Of a stretch of 49,985 bases of DNA, positions 6,738-14,946 are shown one piece after another (within the stretch, counting starts at the first letter, position 1; every line of letters begins with the position of its first letter). The stretch spans positions 1 through 49,985 of the forward strand of contig CAIJYI010000005.1 of the NCBI GenBank assembly GCA_903824855.1, written 5' to 3'. The notes under the pieces were generated by a model, which was not told where the DNA came from, did not search any database, and was given only the letters and a program-made list of their open reading frames with translations. A program made the position numbers and the translations under genes. The DNA is from an uncultured bacterium. Lineage in GTDB: Bacteria > Patescibacteriota > Minisyncoccia > Phycocordibacterales > CAIJYI01.

Positions 6738-7676
6738 ATGCACGACCTACAAAAAGAAGGTTTAGCGAGGAGGCGCATATTTTATTATGTTCAACCCGCA
6801 GACCACAAAACAAACAATTTCTTAAGAACAGCCCTACCTGAAAAAGTAATAAAACGGTCGGGTCATGAAGTATTCGGTACTCCTGTTCCGTCAGAATTTG
6901 ATCTTTATCGTACATCATGGAATGACATCGAAATATTCATGGGTTACTCGTATCTGACTTTTAACGTCTACAAAAGAAGAGAGACTGAAACATTGCCTCG
7001 TTTCGCAATGAGAAAAAGTCCTGATATTGAAGCCCGCAACAATGCAGCAGAAAGAGTAAATATAGAAAAACTTTCACTTGTGAAATGTGCAAAACCATTA
7101 CCACAAAAAAAAGTTGATTCTGTGCCAAAGGTTCAGAAAATTTGGGAAATTCCGAAAAAATGTTTTCCGGAAAGACCTGAACTTTCACAAGAAAATAGCG
7201 AGAGAATGAAAAAATCTGCTCGCCCTGAAAAACGAACCTTAATATTGCTTGATCTTCCAAAAACAAAAAAAACAAAAAATTCTGAAGTTTCAAAAAAAGA
7301 AAAAACAGAAAATGTTTTTGACGTAAATGTACATTTAGAGAAATATTTAATCTGCCCACAACACAAACATTCAACAGTCGAATCGACTATTTCTCACATC
7401 AGAAAAGCTCTTCTTGAATCAGGTTTAAGCACTCAATCAATGTATGAGAGCGGAAAATCCAAGAATGAAAGTTTTGATTTGGTTTGGGAAGCAAACGGAA
7501 ACGCACTTTTTACGCTTTGGCGCTATGCGCGACAAAACGAATATGTACGATTTGTCGTTACCAGGTCGCCAAAAGACGGAATGTTTGATAATTTGGAAGA
7601 AGTACTAATTTACCCAAAAGAAAACAAAAGAGATACAAAATTTAGCCTTCTGCAATACAATTCAAGAAATTCATAA
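6738..7676 (+). CDS. Hypothetical protein, three-part, related to the 12014 protein
   Basis: A 312-aa soluble protein of unknown function with a CGGAG SD before the ATG. It has three parts. The N-terminal module (1-95) contains RRIFYYVQPADHKTNNFLRT. A Lys/Pro/Glu-rich, low-complexity middle (about 95-205) is probably disordered. The C-terminal domain (about 205-312) contains ALFTLWRYARQNEYVRFVV and ends near EEVLIYP. The N- and C-terminal modules resemble those of the protein at 12014-12775 (YxQPxD near the start, a YA-x3-E...KDGG...YP pattern near the end), which suggests a two-member family. The zinc-ribbon gene follows 16 nt downstream, so the two are likely cotranscribed. Confidence 0.7.
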   Translation: MHDLQKEGLARRRIFYYVQPADHKTNNFLRTALPEKVIKRSGHEVFGTPVPSEFDLYRTSWNDIEIFMGYSYLTFNVYKRRETETLPRFAMRKSPDIEARNNAAERVNIEKLSLVKCAKPLPQKKVDSVPKVQKIWEIPKKCFPERPELSQENSERMKKSARPEKRTLILLDLPKTKKTKNSEVSKKEKTENVFDVNVHLEKYLICPQHKHSTVESTISHIRKALLESGLSTQSMYESGKSKNESFDLVWEANGNALFTLWRYARQNEYVRFVVTRSPKDGMFDNLEEVLIYPKENKRDTKFSLLQYNSRNS

Positions 7677-7692
7677 ACCACGGAGAAGTATT

Positions 7693-7908
7693 ATGTGCGA
7701 AAGATGTAATGACAAAAAAACCGTTTCGGTTACGAGAGGTGCACACAGACAAAGTATTGCGTGCCCCAAATGTCAAAAAGTGGAATACGACACTTTAGTC
7801 CGGATAGAGCCCTCCCAATACGGCAAAAGATGCCCTGAATGCGGAAGCCCTGTTTTTCTGACACCTGACGGAAATCAAATTACCGTTGTCTGCAAACATT
7901 GTAGATAA
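7693..7908 (+). CDS. Zinc-ribbon protein with four CxxC pairs, 71 aa
   Basis: The product is nearly all metal-binding motif: C2-x2-C5 (CERC), CPKC at about 24-27, CPEC at about 47-50 and CKHC at about 67-70. The spacing fits two zinc sites, each built from two pairs, as in DnaJ-type or rubredoxin-like ribbons, but without the DnaJ CxxCxGxG signature. It has a GGAG SD and follows the 312-aa protein by 16 nt. A role as a small nucleic-acid- or protein-binding adaptor is plausible but unproven. Confidence 0.78.
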   Translation: MCERCNDKKTVSVTRGAHRQSIACPKCQKVEYDTLVRIEPSQYGKRCPECGSPVFLTPDGNQITVVCKHCR

Positions 7909-7947
7909 TAAGAGATAATTTTTTCGTTACGTATATCGTTAAAATCA

Positions 7948-7986
7948 AATCCCTCAAGAGTTTTACTCTTGAGGGATTATTTTTAT
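7948..7986. terminator. Bidirectional terminator
   Basis: A 13-bp perfect stem (AATCCCTCAAGAG with CTCTTGAGGGATT) between convergent genes, with a T-rich tail on the plus strand (ATTATTTTT). The minus-strand tail is weaker. Confidence 0.85.
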
Positions 7987-8002
7987 ATATTTCCTTTTTG
8001 TG

Positions 8003-10102
8003 TTAACTCAAAATTATTCTTGCATCGAGAACGGTCGTTCCTTCACCTTCATTCATGACCAGGAGAGGGTTGATATCGATTTCAGAGATTTCAGGAAAAT
8101 CAATAATGAGCTTAGAAAGTCTTCCGAGCATTTCGGTAAGTGCCTTAACGTCAATCGGTTTCTGTCCTCGAAAACCGGTAAGTATTTTATGAGCCTTCAG
8201 CGTCTGAATCATACGTTTGGAATCATCTTCAGCGAGAGGTGCTAAACCAAAAGAAATATCTTTGTAAATCTCTACATAAATTCCTCCGAGACCAACCATT
8301 ACAATCGCGCCGAGAGAGGGATCGCGTTTGGCTCCAAGAATAATTTCAAATCCTTTTTTGTCCAGCATTTCTTCCATGATTACTCCGTCGATTTTTGCAT
8401 CGGGTTTATAGGCTAATACGGACTCCATGAGTCGGTCGAATTCTTCTCCCGCATTGTCAGGAAGAATATTGAGTCGAACTCCGCCAGCATCGCTTTTGTG
8501 TAAAATATCAGGCGAAACAATCTTCATTACGAAAGGTTTTCCGATTTCTATTGCTTTGGAAATTACCTCATCACGGTTTATTGCCATTTCAGCTTTCAAA
8601 ACAGAAAAACCATATGCGGAGAATAAATGAAGCGCTTCAAATTCTGAAAGAGACTTCTTCCCTTCCTCTTTTGCGGTGTTTAATATTTTTTGTGCATCAT
8701 CATGCCGAATATTTTCAAATTCAAACTTTTTAGACGGTTCCTTCTTCAGATAATCGCCATATTGTACCAATTTGGAAAGTGCATTTGCCGCTTCTTCCGG
8801 GTATTCTATCATCGCAACACCGCCTTTGTGTAAAATTTCAACACCGCCGTCAACCGAACTTCCACCCATAAAGCACGCGAGCACGGGCTTGTTGGTTTGC
8901 GATTTTATTCTCACTATTGCCTCGGCTGTTTCATTCACTTCCGTCATGGTTTGGTTCGTGAGTACGGCAAGAATGATATCTATATCTTTATCTTCAGCAA
9001 CCACGCGGAGCGCCTTCTCGTAACGAACGGAATCCGCATCCCCGACAACATCAACAGGATTTTTAGTTCCGGCTGCTTTCGGTAAAAATTCTATAAGTTT
9101 TGCATGTATTTCTTCGGAGAGGACGTTGACTTCAAGCCCGGAAAGAGACGCCTGATCTATTGCCAAAACACCCGGTCCTCCGGCATTAGTAACTACTCCG
9201 ATTCGTTTGCCACTCGGTATTCCGTTTGAAGAAAAAACTTTTATGTAATCAAAAAGCTCGGAAACTTTCTCTGCGCGAATAATTCCGGCCTGAGCGAAGA
9301 AAGCGTTAAATGCTTCGTCTGAACCTCCGAGGGCGCCCGTATGAGAAGCGCTTGCTCCGGCACCGGCGTTTGTCCGTCCTGCTTTGAGAGCAATGATTGG
9401 TTTGTTCTTTCCTTCTTTTTTAGCGTTTTCAATAATTTCAATGATTTCATGAGGGTGTGTGAGGTCTTCCAAATACATAGCAATAACTTTTGTATCGGGG
9501 TCATTTAACATATAGCGAATCATTTCTCTTTCATCAACCTGCGCCTTATTTCCCATGCTCACAAATTTCGAAAATCCGATTCCGAGTTTTTCCGAGTAAT
9601 CAAGAACCGCGACACAGAGCGCACCACTTTGGGAGAAGAATCCGACGCCGGCACTTTTTGGCATAATCCGAGCAAAGGAAGCATTCATATTAATGCTTGA
9701 ATTTATTACCCCAAGGCAATTCGGTCCGATGAGAGTAATATTGTTTTCATTGCAGACACGTGCGAGTTCATGTTCGAGTTCCGCCTCTCCTGTTTCTTTA
9801 TAGCCGGCTGTTATGACGATAGCCGCTTTGATTCCAATTTTTACGGCTTCATCTAATGCGGTTTTTACATCGACGGGATGAACGACAAAAATAACGAGTT
9901 CAACCGGTTTCCCGATAGAAGTGAGATTAGGAAAACATTTTTTACCGAGGATTTCATCAGCGTTTAGGTTTATCGGAAAAATTTCCCCTTCATATCCCTG
10001 TTCAACCAGATTTTTTAAGATGCCAAAACCGACATGAGTCGTGCGACGCGATGCGCCGACAATGGCAATGGATTTTGGATTAAAAACGGAGTCAAAGTTC
10101 AT
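8003..10102 (-). CDS. Acetate-CoA ligase (ADP-forming), fused alpha-beta
   Basis: This cytosolic enzyme converts acyl-CoA, ADP and phosphate into the free acid, CoA and ATP. The 699-aa product has the fused form. A CoA-binding Rossmann domain comes first (1-130, SIAIVGASRR). The succinyl-CoA-synthetase-like domains follow, with phospho-histidine H254 in ASASHTGALGGSD (251-262), and a further domain runs to about 450. The C-terminal ATP-grasp part has KIVSPDILHKSDAGGV (about 527-542, second His at 535) and EIDINPLLV near the end. It lies 11 nt downstream of gltX in one operon. With Tdh and Kbl elsewhere in the window it would complete threonine to acetate with ATP gain. Substrate preference among acyl-CoAs cannot be told. 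Confidence 0.93.
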   Translation of the reverse strand: MNFDSVFNPKSIAIVGASRRTTHVGFGILKNLVEQGYEGEIFPINLNADEILGKKCFPNLTSIGKPVELVIFVVHPVDVKTALDEAVKIGIKAAIVITAGYKETGEAELEHELARVCNENNITLIGPNCLGVINSSINMNASFARIMPKSAGVGFFSQSGALCVAVLDYSEKLGIGFSKFVSMGNKAQVDEREMIRYMLNDPDTKVIAMYLEDLTHPHEIIEIIENAKKEGKNKPIIALKAGRTNAGAGASASHTGALGGSDEAFNAFFAQAGIIRAEKVSELFDYIKVFSSNGIPSGKRIGVVTNAGGPGVLAIDQASLSGLEVNVLSEEIHAKLIEFLPKAAGTKNPVDVVGDADSVRYEKALRVVAEDKDIDIILAVLTNQTMTEVNETAEAIVRIKSQTNKPVLACFMGGSSVDGGVEILHKGGVAMIEYPEEAANALSKLVQYGDYLKKEPSKKFEFENIRHDDAQKILNTAKEEGKKSLSEFEALHLFSAYGFSVLKAEMAINRDEVISKAIEIGKPFVMKIVSPDILHKSDAGGVRLNILPDNAGEEFDRLMESVLAYKPDAKIDGVIMEEMLDKKGFEIILGAKRDPSLGAIVMVGLGGIYVEIYKDISFGLAPLAEDDSKRMIQTLKAHKILTGFRGQKPIDVKALTEMLGRLSKLIIDFPEISEIDINPLLVMNEGEGTTVLDARIILS

Positions 10103-10113
10103 AATAAAAATAT

Positions 10114-11874
10114 TTATGCTAATGAATTAATTCTTTGAACAAGCCTTTCTCTTCCCATAACTTTCATAATAGAATGCAAATCAGGAGTATTGGTTTTTCC
10201 TGTTAAGAGAACTCGGAAAATTTTGGCAATGTCGCCGACTTGGCCTTTATATTTTGTTGGTTCCAATTTAAATTGTTTTGCTCCTTCAGCGTATCCGAGA
10301 TCTCTCGCTATTGTTTTTACTTTAGCAAACCATTCGTCTTTGGTATCGTTTTCATTATAAGTTTCCAAAAATGATTTAATGGCCGAATCGCAGTCTTCCT
10401 TGGTTACAAAAGAAAGTGTTTCTTCTCGATTATCTTTTATTTCGTCGAATATCGGATCAAAGAAATATCCCATTTCACTATTTAAATCAGCCCATTTTGA
10501 GATGTCTTTTCTTCCGCGTGATTCGCCCTCTCTTTCAATATTGAGTATCGATTTCGCATAACTTGAGTCTTTTTCCATTTCCAAGGCCAGCCTTTCATCA
10601 TATTTTTTTGCCCATTCTAGACCGACTGCGTATATTTCTTCGGCGGTCATTCGGGAAATAATTTCTTTGCTGACGTCATTTAATTTAACCATATCAAATA
10701 ACGGGCCGTTTGAACGTGAAAGTTTTTCAAATGTTAATTGAAATTCGGAATTATCCGTATCGGGATTTGCTTTTCGCCAATCTTCAAAAGAAGAATTTGC
10801 CAGATTGAGCAAGTATTCAACGACGGCGCGTGGAGGATAACCGAGCTCCTCGTAAAGCATTGCGTTTGCTTCGGGATCTTTTCTTTTGCTGATTTTTCTT
10901 TTTATGATATCACCTTTTTCATTCATTCCATCTTCTTTCTGAATTGGAGCAAGATGACCATACCGAGGTGGAGTAAATCCAAGGGCTTCAAATAATTGAA
11001 GATGAAGCGGTACGGAGGAAAGCCATTCATCACCTCTTAAGACATGAGTCGTTCCCATATAATGATCATCGACGGCGTGTGCGAGGTGATAGGTCGGCAA
11101 GCCTGTCGCCGCCGTAAGAATTTTTCGGTCAATATCGTTTTCAGAAAGTTCCAAATCCCCTTTTAATAAATCGCTGACTTTAATTTTATTTTCGAAATTT
11201 CCCTCTGAACGAAAGCGGATTACATAAGGCGTATTCTTTTCCAGTTCCTTTTCTATTTCCTCAACTGAAGCATCACGCCATTTTGCCCATTTACCATAAT
11301 AACCGGGGCGAAGTCCTTCTTTAACCTGTTCTTCACCCATTGATTTCGTTTCTTCACTCGTGCAAAAACAAGGATAAGCTTTCCCCTTTTCAACAAGAGA
11401 TTTCACGAGTCCTTGATAGATATCCTTACGCGCGCTTTGCGTGTATGGGCCATATTTGCCTTTTTCGTCACCGGAGATGGTCATGCCTTCATCGGTCGGA
11501 ATATGAAAATGGTTGAGCGACTTCACGATAACATCAGTGGTTTCGGCTCGTGAACGTTCTATATCAGTATCCTCAATCCTCAAGAAAAAAACACCGTTTG
11601 TCTGATGCGCAAATCTTTCTGAAATGAGAGCTGAGTAAAGACCACCCAAGTGCATGAGGCCGGTCGGGCTTGGTCCGACACGCGTTACCATAGCATCCGG
11701 CGGTAATTCACGCTTGGGATATTTTTCATTTAGTTCTTCCGGCGTCGGAAGTTTATTTGGGAAAAGCTTCTCGATGAGAGTTTGCGGAAGAATGTGATTT
11801 TGATTTTCTTGACTCATAGATTCGTTATTTGTTTGCGTTTTATTATTTGCAAATATACTACTAAAATACGACAT
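10114..11874 (-). CDS. gltX: Glutamate-tRNA ligase
   Basis: GltX charges tRNA-Glu (and tRNA-Gln in organisms using the GatCAB route). The 586-aa protein is long for the family. It starts with about 60 extra residues before the catalytic core, rich in Asn, Gln and Pro. The HIGH-type motif is PSPTGLMHLGGLY (68-80), the KMSKS-type motif is KISKR (327-331), and CFC at 169-171 sits in the zinc-loop region. VLRGDEWLSSVPLHLQLFEALG follows the class pattern. The C-terminal anticodon-binding part is complete. An alternative start is M20; neither start has an SD. The ADP-forming acetate-CoA ligase follows 11 nt downstream. Confidence 0.95.
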   Translation of the reverse strand: MSYFSSIFANNKTQTNNESMSQENQNHILPQTLIEKLFPNKLPTPEELNEKYPKRELPPDAMVTRVGPSPTGLMHLGGLYSALISERFAHQTNGVFFLRIEDTDIERSRAETTDVIVKSLNHFHIPTDEGMTISGDEKGKYGPYTQSARKDIYQGLVKSLVEKGKAYPCFCTSEETKSMGEEQVKEGLRPGYYGKWAKWRDASVEEIEKELEKNTPYVIRFRSEGNFENKIKVSDLLKGDLELSENDIDRKILTAATGLPTYHLAHAVDDHYMGTTHVLRGDEWLSSVPLHLQLFEALGFTPPRYGHLAPIQKEDGMNEKGDIIKRKISKRKDPEANAMLYEELGYPPRAVVEYLLNLANSSFEDWRKANPDTDNSEFQLTFEKLSRSNGPLFDMVKLNDVSKEIISRMTAEEIYAVGLEWAKKYDERLALEMEKDSSYAKSILNIEREGESRGRKDISKWADLNSEMGYFFDPIFDEIKDNREETLSFVTKEDCDSAIKSFLETYNENDTKDEWFAKVKTIARDLGYAEGAKQFKLEPTKYKGQVGDIAKIFRVLLTGKTNTPDLHSIMKVMGRERLVQRINSLA

Positions 11875-11928
11875 TTTTCACTTTTTTACAAATGCATTTT
11901 TTTATTAATGTGAACAAATATCTATCAC

Positions 11929-11957
11929 TTGCTATTTAATGTAATGCATGGTACAAT
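11929..11957 (+). promoter_or_regulatory. Promoter for the 12014 gene
   Basis: TTGCTA (11929-11934), a 17-nt spacer and TACAAT (11952-11957), followed by a leader of about 50 nt with a CGAGG SD. Confidence 0.65.
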
Positions 11958-12013
11958 ATTTTTTAGTACATGCTCCTTAAATCACCAAATCCGTTCAATT
12001 CACGAGGTATAAA

Positions 12014-12775
12014 ATGGCTTCATATAATTTTGCACGTTTGCCTTCGAGGCAGAGAAAGTGGTATATCCAACCGATTGATACATACTCGGCACAAGCAATA
12101 AATAGACTCGTACCTGATGCGCCACGATTAAAACCGAGCGCGATATCACAGAGTCTGAATAAAACAACATATATTTTACGATGTGTTGATAAAAAATTTA
12201 TCGATGAGCTCATGGAAAAAACTTCCTTAGACGCGCTCATATCATTCGGAAGCGTAAAAGACTTCGGAATTAACTTTTCAGTTTTTATGAAAAATTGGGG
12301 TGATGATGAACCTCATTTTTGTTTCAAAACAACATCTGAAATTCGGTCAATAAACGCAAAAAGGCATTTAGAACGCCCTTTCGTGGAAACACAAAAGTTG
12401 TGCGTTGTTCCCGGGATACATAAGGAACGAACCTTCGTTATTCGTCATACTGATAAAAACTCCGAAAAAATACCGGATGTAAAAATTCCTCAGGATATTT
12501 TACCAAAGACGGAATATCGTATCAGTACGCGCCAGCCGAAAGTCGCACAATATATTACGGATGTTCTCTTGAAAGATTCCGTGTTCGTCAAACCAATTAT
12601 TGGTGTCGATTTATGCGATGACGGAAAAGAGGCAGTTTGGTCCGTGTCCCCTTCACATGTTCTTCTCTTAAAGGGATATGCAAAAACAGAGAACTTTTTA
12701 TTTTTCTCAATTCTCAAAAAAGACAAGGGTGGAGAATATACTCAGATAGCACGTTATCCGAGTTTCGAACAATAA
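12014..12775 (+). CDS. Hypothetical protein, related to the 6738 protein
   Basis: A 253-aa soluble protein of unknown function. Its N-terminal segment RQRKWYIQPIDTYSAQAINR matches the style of the segment at the same place in the 312-aa protein at 6738 (aromatic-Y-hydrophobic-Q-P-x-D, then R-x3-P[DE]). Its C-terminal segment (VLLLKGYAKTENFLFFSILK, then DKGGEYTQIARYP) also parallels that protein. The middle lacks the Lys-rich disordered linker. It has an ACGAGG SD, its own promoter and its own terminator. Confidence 0.7.
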   Translation: MASYNFARLPSRQRKWYIQPIDTYSAQAINRLVPDAPRLKPSAISQSLNKTTYILRCVDKKFIDELMEKTSLDALISFGSVKDFGINFSVFMKNWGDDEPHFCFKTTSEIRSINAKRHLERPFVETQKLCVVPGIHKERTFVIRHTDKNSEKIPDVKIPQDILPKTEYRISTRQPKVAQYITDVLLKDSVFVKPIIGVDLCDDGKEAVWSVSPSHVLLLKGYAKTENFLFFSILKKDKGGEYTQIARYPSFEQ

Positions 12776-12782
12776 AAAATAC

Positions 12783-12808
12783 ACCGGCAAATTTTTGCCG
12801 GTTTTTTC
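12783..12808 (+). terminator. Intrinsic terminator
   Basis: A 9-bp perfect stem (ACCGGCAAA with TTTGCCGGT) and six T. Confidence 0.9.
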
Positions 12809-12818
12809 TTTGCCAATA

Positions 12819-12847
12819 TTGTTTGAATGTCTCCTTTTTGGTATTCT
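12819..12847 (+). promoter_or_regulatory. Promoter of the paralogue pair, leaderless spacing
   Basis: TTGTTT (12819-12824), a 17-nt spacer and TATTCT (12842-12847), then seven bases to the ATG at 12855. No SD. The box sequences are only fair. Confidence 0.5.
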
Positions 12848-12854
12848 TATCTGT

Positions 12855-13865
12855 ATGAATGAAGACTTTGAACAAACATTAAGAAAAATCAATGAGGTAG
12901 CCAAAAAAGACGAACCCAACCAAGGCGAATTACGTAACGTAGAAAAAGGATTGAAAAACTATGAGGTTAACAATCTGTATGAATTTCAGTTGGAAAAACG
13001 AATGATAATGGATGACATGCACGATAAGCTTCGTGCCATTGACGAAGGAAAGGAAGTTTCCGGATTCACTTCGGGTGAAAAAAGAATGGTTGGTCACTGG
13101 AATGAAGAAAAAAGAAGCGGCACCATTACTCTTCCCTCGGGGGAAACGGCTGTCGTTACACCGGGAGATTTAATGACTGATGGTGTTTGGGGCGTATCCT
13201 ATAAACTTGATAAGGATGTTCCGAGAATTATAAAAAAGGAATATGTAATAACTGAGGCAAAACGATATCTCATGGATGTTTTGGCAAATCAGATAGGCCA
13301 TAGGAAACCGGGATCGTTACCAAGAAGAGCTGAATTTGAAAAGCCCTATGATGGTTTTATTGCCGAAAAACTTGTTGAAACATTTATAGAAAAAATCGCT
13401 ATTAATTCGGATTTACCTATTGAATTGGAAGAAGTGGATTTGGACGAAGACATGAAGCGTGCGAACGATTTTGTGTTGCATGTACCAAAATATAATAAAA
13501 CCGGTGAAGAAATCGGTACCGAGAAGAAAGACATCGGCGTACAATTAACCATCAGCACGAACGAAAGCAATATCAGAAATAAACAGAATCAGATAATGAA
13601 GGCAAAAAACTTCACGGGATATACCATTCATCTTGATGATATAGTTCTAGTGAACGTGCCGCTCAAAAATTGTGTTGATACTTATGATCTCTGGTTAAAA
13701 AATGGAATGCGTCCGGGTGGTCCTGCAGAGCTTTGGGAAAACGAACAAAAAGAGTTAATCTTTCGCACGGTACTTAAAGAAATTATTCCTGAAGAGAAGA
13801 TTAATGAGATGTGGGAGAAAACAAAAGATAAAACTTTAGCACTATCTGAAAATCCCGGAGAATAA
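12855..13865 (+). CDS. Hypothetical protein, first of a tandem paralogue pair
   Basis: The ATG at 12855 is chosen because the paralogue downstream begins the same way (MNEDFEQTLRKINEVAKKDE against MKENFEKELRKINKIATKDE). The 336-aa soluble product has a helical N-terminus (1-70), a conserved middle (TDGVWGVSYKL) and a C-terminal half. That half has a helix AEKLVETFIEK, then NDFVLHVPKY, then KKDIGVQLTIST. The order Glu-helix, D in a strand, then Q in a following strand is reminiscent of the PD-(D/E)xK nuclease core, but the usual lysine after the Q/E is a Thr. The end is PGGPAELWENEQKELIFRTV and a helix. The paralogue starts 22 nt downstream. Function unknown. Confidence 0.75.
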   Translation: MNEDFEQTLRKINEVAKKDEPNQGELRNVEKGLKNYEVNNLYEFQLEKRMIMDDMHDKLRAIDEGKEVSGFTSGEKRMVGHWNEEKRSGTITLPSGETAVVTPGDLMTDGVWGVSYKLDKDVPRIIKKEYVITEAKRYLMDVLANQIGHRKPGSLPRRAEFEKPYDGFIAEKLVETFIEKIAINSDLPIELEEVDLDEDMKRANDFVLHVPKYNKTGEEIGTEKKDIGVQLTISTNESNIRNKQNQIMKAKNFTGYTIHLDDIVLVNVPLKNCVDTYDLWLKNGMRPGGPAELWENEQKELIFRTVLKEIIPEEKINEMWEKTKDKTLALSENPGE

Positions 13866-13887
13866 TAAACGTAATCGATTTACTAAC

Positions 13888-14904
13888 ATGAAGGAAAATT
13901 TTGAAAAAGAGCTTCGGAAAATAAATAAAATTGCAACAAAAGACGAACCTACTGTCGAGGACATTTTTAATAATGTCGGCGATGAATTCGATAGACCCGA
14001 ACATGTCTACAATATATATAAACTTCAAAAACAGAAACACGATATTATTGAAGAGATGCACAAAAAACTATTATCAATAGACAACAACGAGGAAGTCACC
14101 GGTTTTACTGCCGGGGAGACACATTCGATTGATCACTGGAATACGAAGGAAAATATAGGTTCCTGCACTCTTCTTTCAGGAGAGACTGTCCCGATAACCC
14201 CGGGAGAATTGATCACCGACGGAGTCTGGGGAATTTCATATAAATTAGTTCCGGAAGTACCACATGATATACGAAAAAAATATATTATTTCTGAAACCCG
14301 TCGCAGTTTAATGAGAATGTTGAATGACCAAATCAGACATAAAAAAGTTTTGATTAAAAAACGAGCAACCAATACCTATGAGTCTAAACCGGATTTAAAA
14401 ATAAGTAGCAGTGGACTGCTTGCTGAAAAATTGGTTGAGACATTTTTTGAAAAAAATATCATTGACTATAAATTACCTATGGAGATGGTGGAGGTTGATG
14501 CGTATGAGGATAATGAAAGAAAGATTGATTTTCTTGTACGTGTCCCAAAATACGTGAGAGGTGTGGAAACGAATGTTACTGAAAAAAAAGATGTAGGAAT
14601 ACAACTTACCATTAGCACGAGAGATGACATTCTTAGATTAAAAAAGAGACAAATATCTGAGGCGATACAAAAAAACATCAGCAGTAATCTTCATGTTGAT
14701 GATATTGTTCTTGTAAACATTCCGCTCACGAGTTGTACAAATCTTTTTTATCAATGGGATAAAAACGGAAAACGACCCGGTGGTCCCGAAAAATTGTGGG
14801 ACAATAGCCAAAAAGAAGCCGTTTTTCGAGGAGTTCTCAATAAATTACTTCCCGAAGAAAAAATTACCGAGATGTGGGAGAAAATTTCTGATACTAAGAA
14901 ATAA
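13888..14904 (+). CDS. Hypothetical protein, second of a tandem paralogue pair
   Basis: A 338-aa paralogue of the preceding protein, similar along its whole length. It shares a helical start with KDEP, then GFTAGE, TDGVWGISYKL, AEKLVETFFEK, IDFLVRVPKYV, KKDVGIQLTIST, DDIVLVNIPL, RPGGPEKLWDN and a final EKITEMWEKI. Conserved positions include the Glu of the AEKLVE helix, the Asp of xDF and the Gln of QLT, which could form a nuclease-like site. The 22-nt spacing without promoter or terminator points to cotranscription. The pair arose by tandem duplication and has diverged considerably. Confidence 0.75.
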   Translation: MKENFEKELRKINKIATKDEPTVEDIFNNVGDEFDRPEHVYNIYKLQKQKHDIIEEMHKKLLSIDNNEEVTGFTAGETHSIDHWNTKENIGSCTLLSGETVPITPGELITDGVWGISYKLVPEVPHDIRKKYIISETRRSLMRMLNDQIRHKKVLIKKRATNTYESKPDLKISSSGLLAEKLVETFFEKNIIDYKLPMEMVEVDAYEDNERKIDFLVRVPKYVRGVETNVTEKKDVGIQLTISTRDDILRLKKRQISEAIQKNISSNLHVDDIVLVNIPLTSCTNLFYQWDKNGKRPGGPEKLWDNSQKEAVFRGVLNKLLPEEKITEMWEKISDTKK

Positions 14905-14911
14905 TTTTACT

Positions 14912-14940
14912 TTGCTCTAATTTCTAATGTTTTATATAAT
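14912..14940 (+). promoter_or_regulatory. Promoter of guaB, leaderless spacing
   Basis: TTGCTC (14912-14917), a 17-nt spacer and consensus TATAAT (14935-14940), then six bases to the ATG at 14947. No SD is possible in such a transcript. Confidence 0.75.
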
Positions 14941-14946
14941 GAAGTT

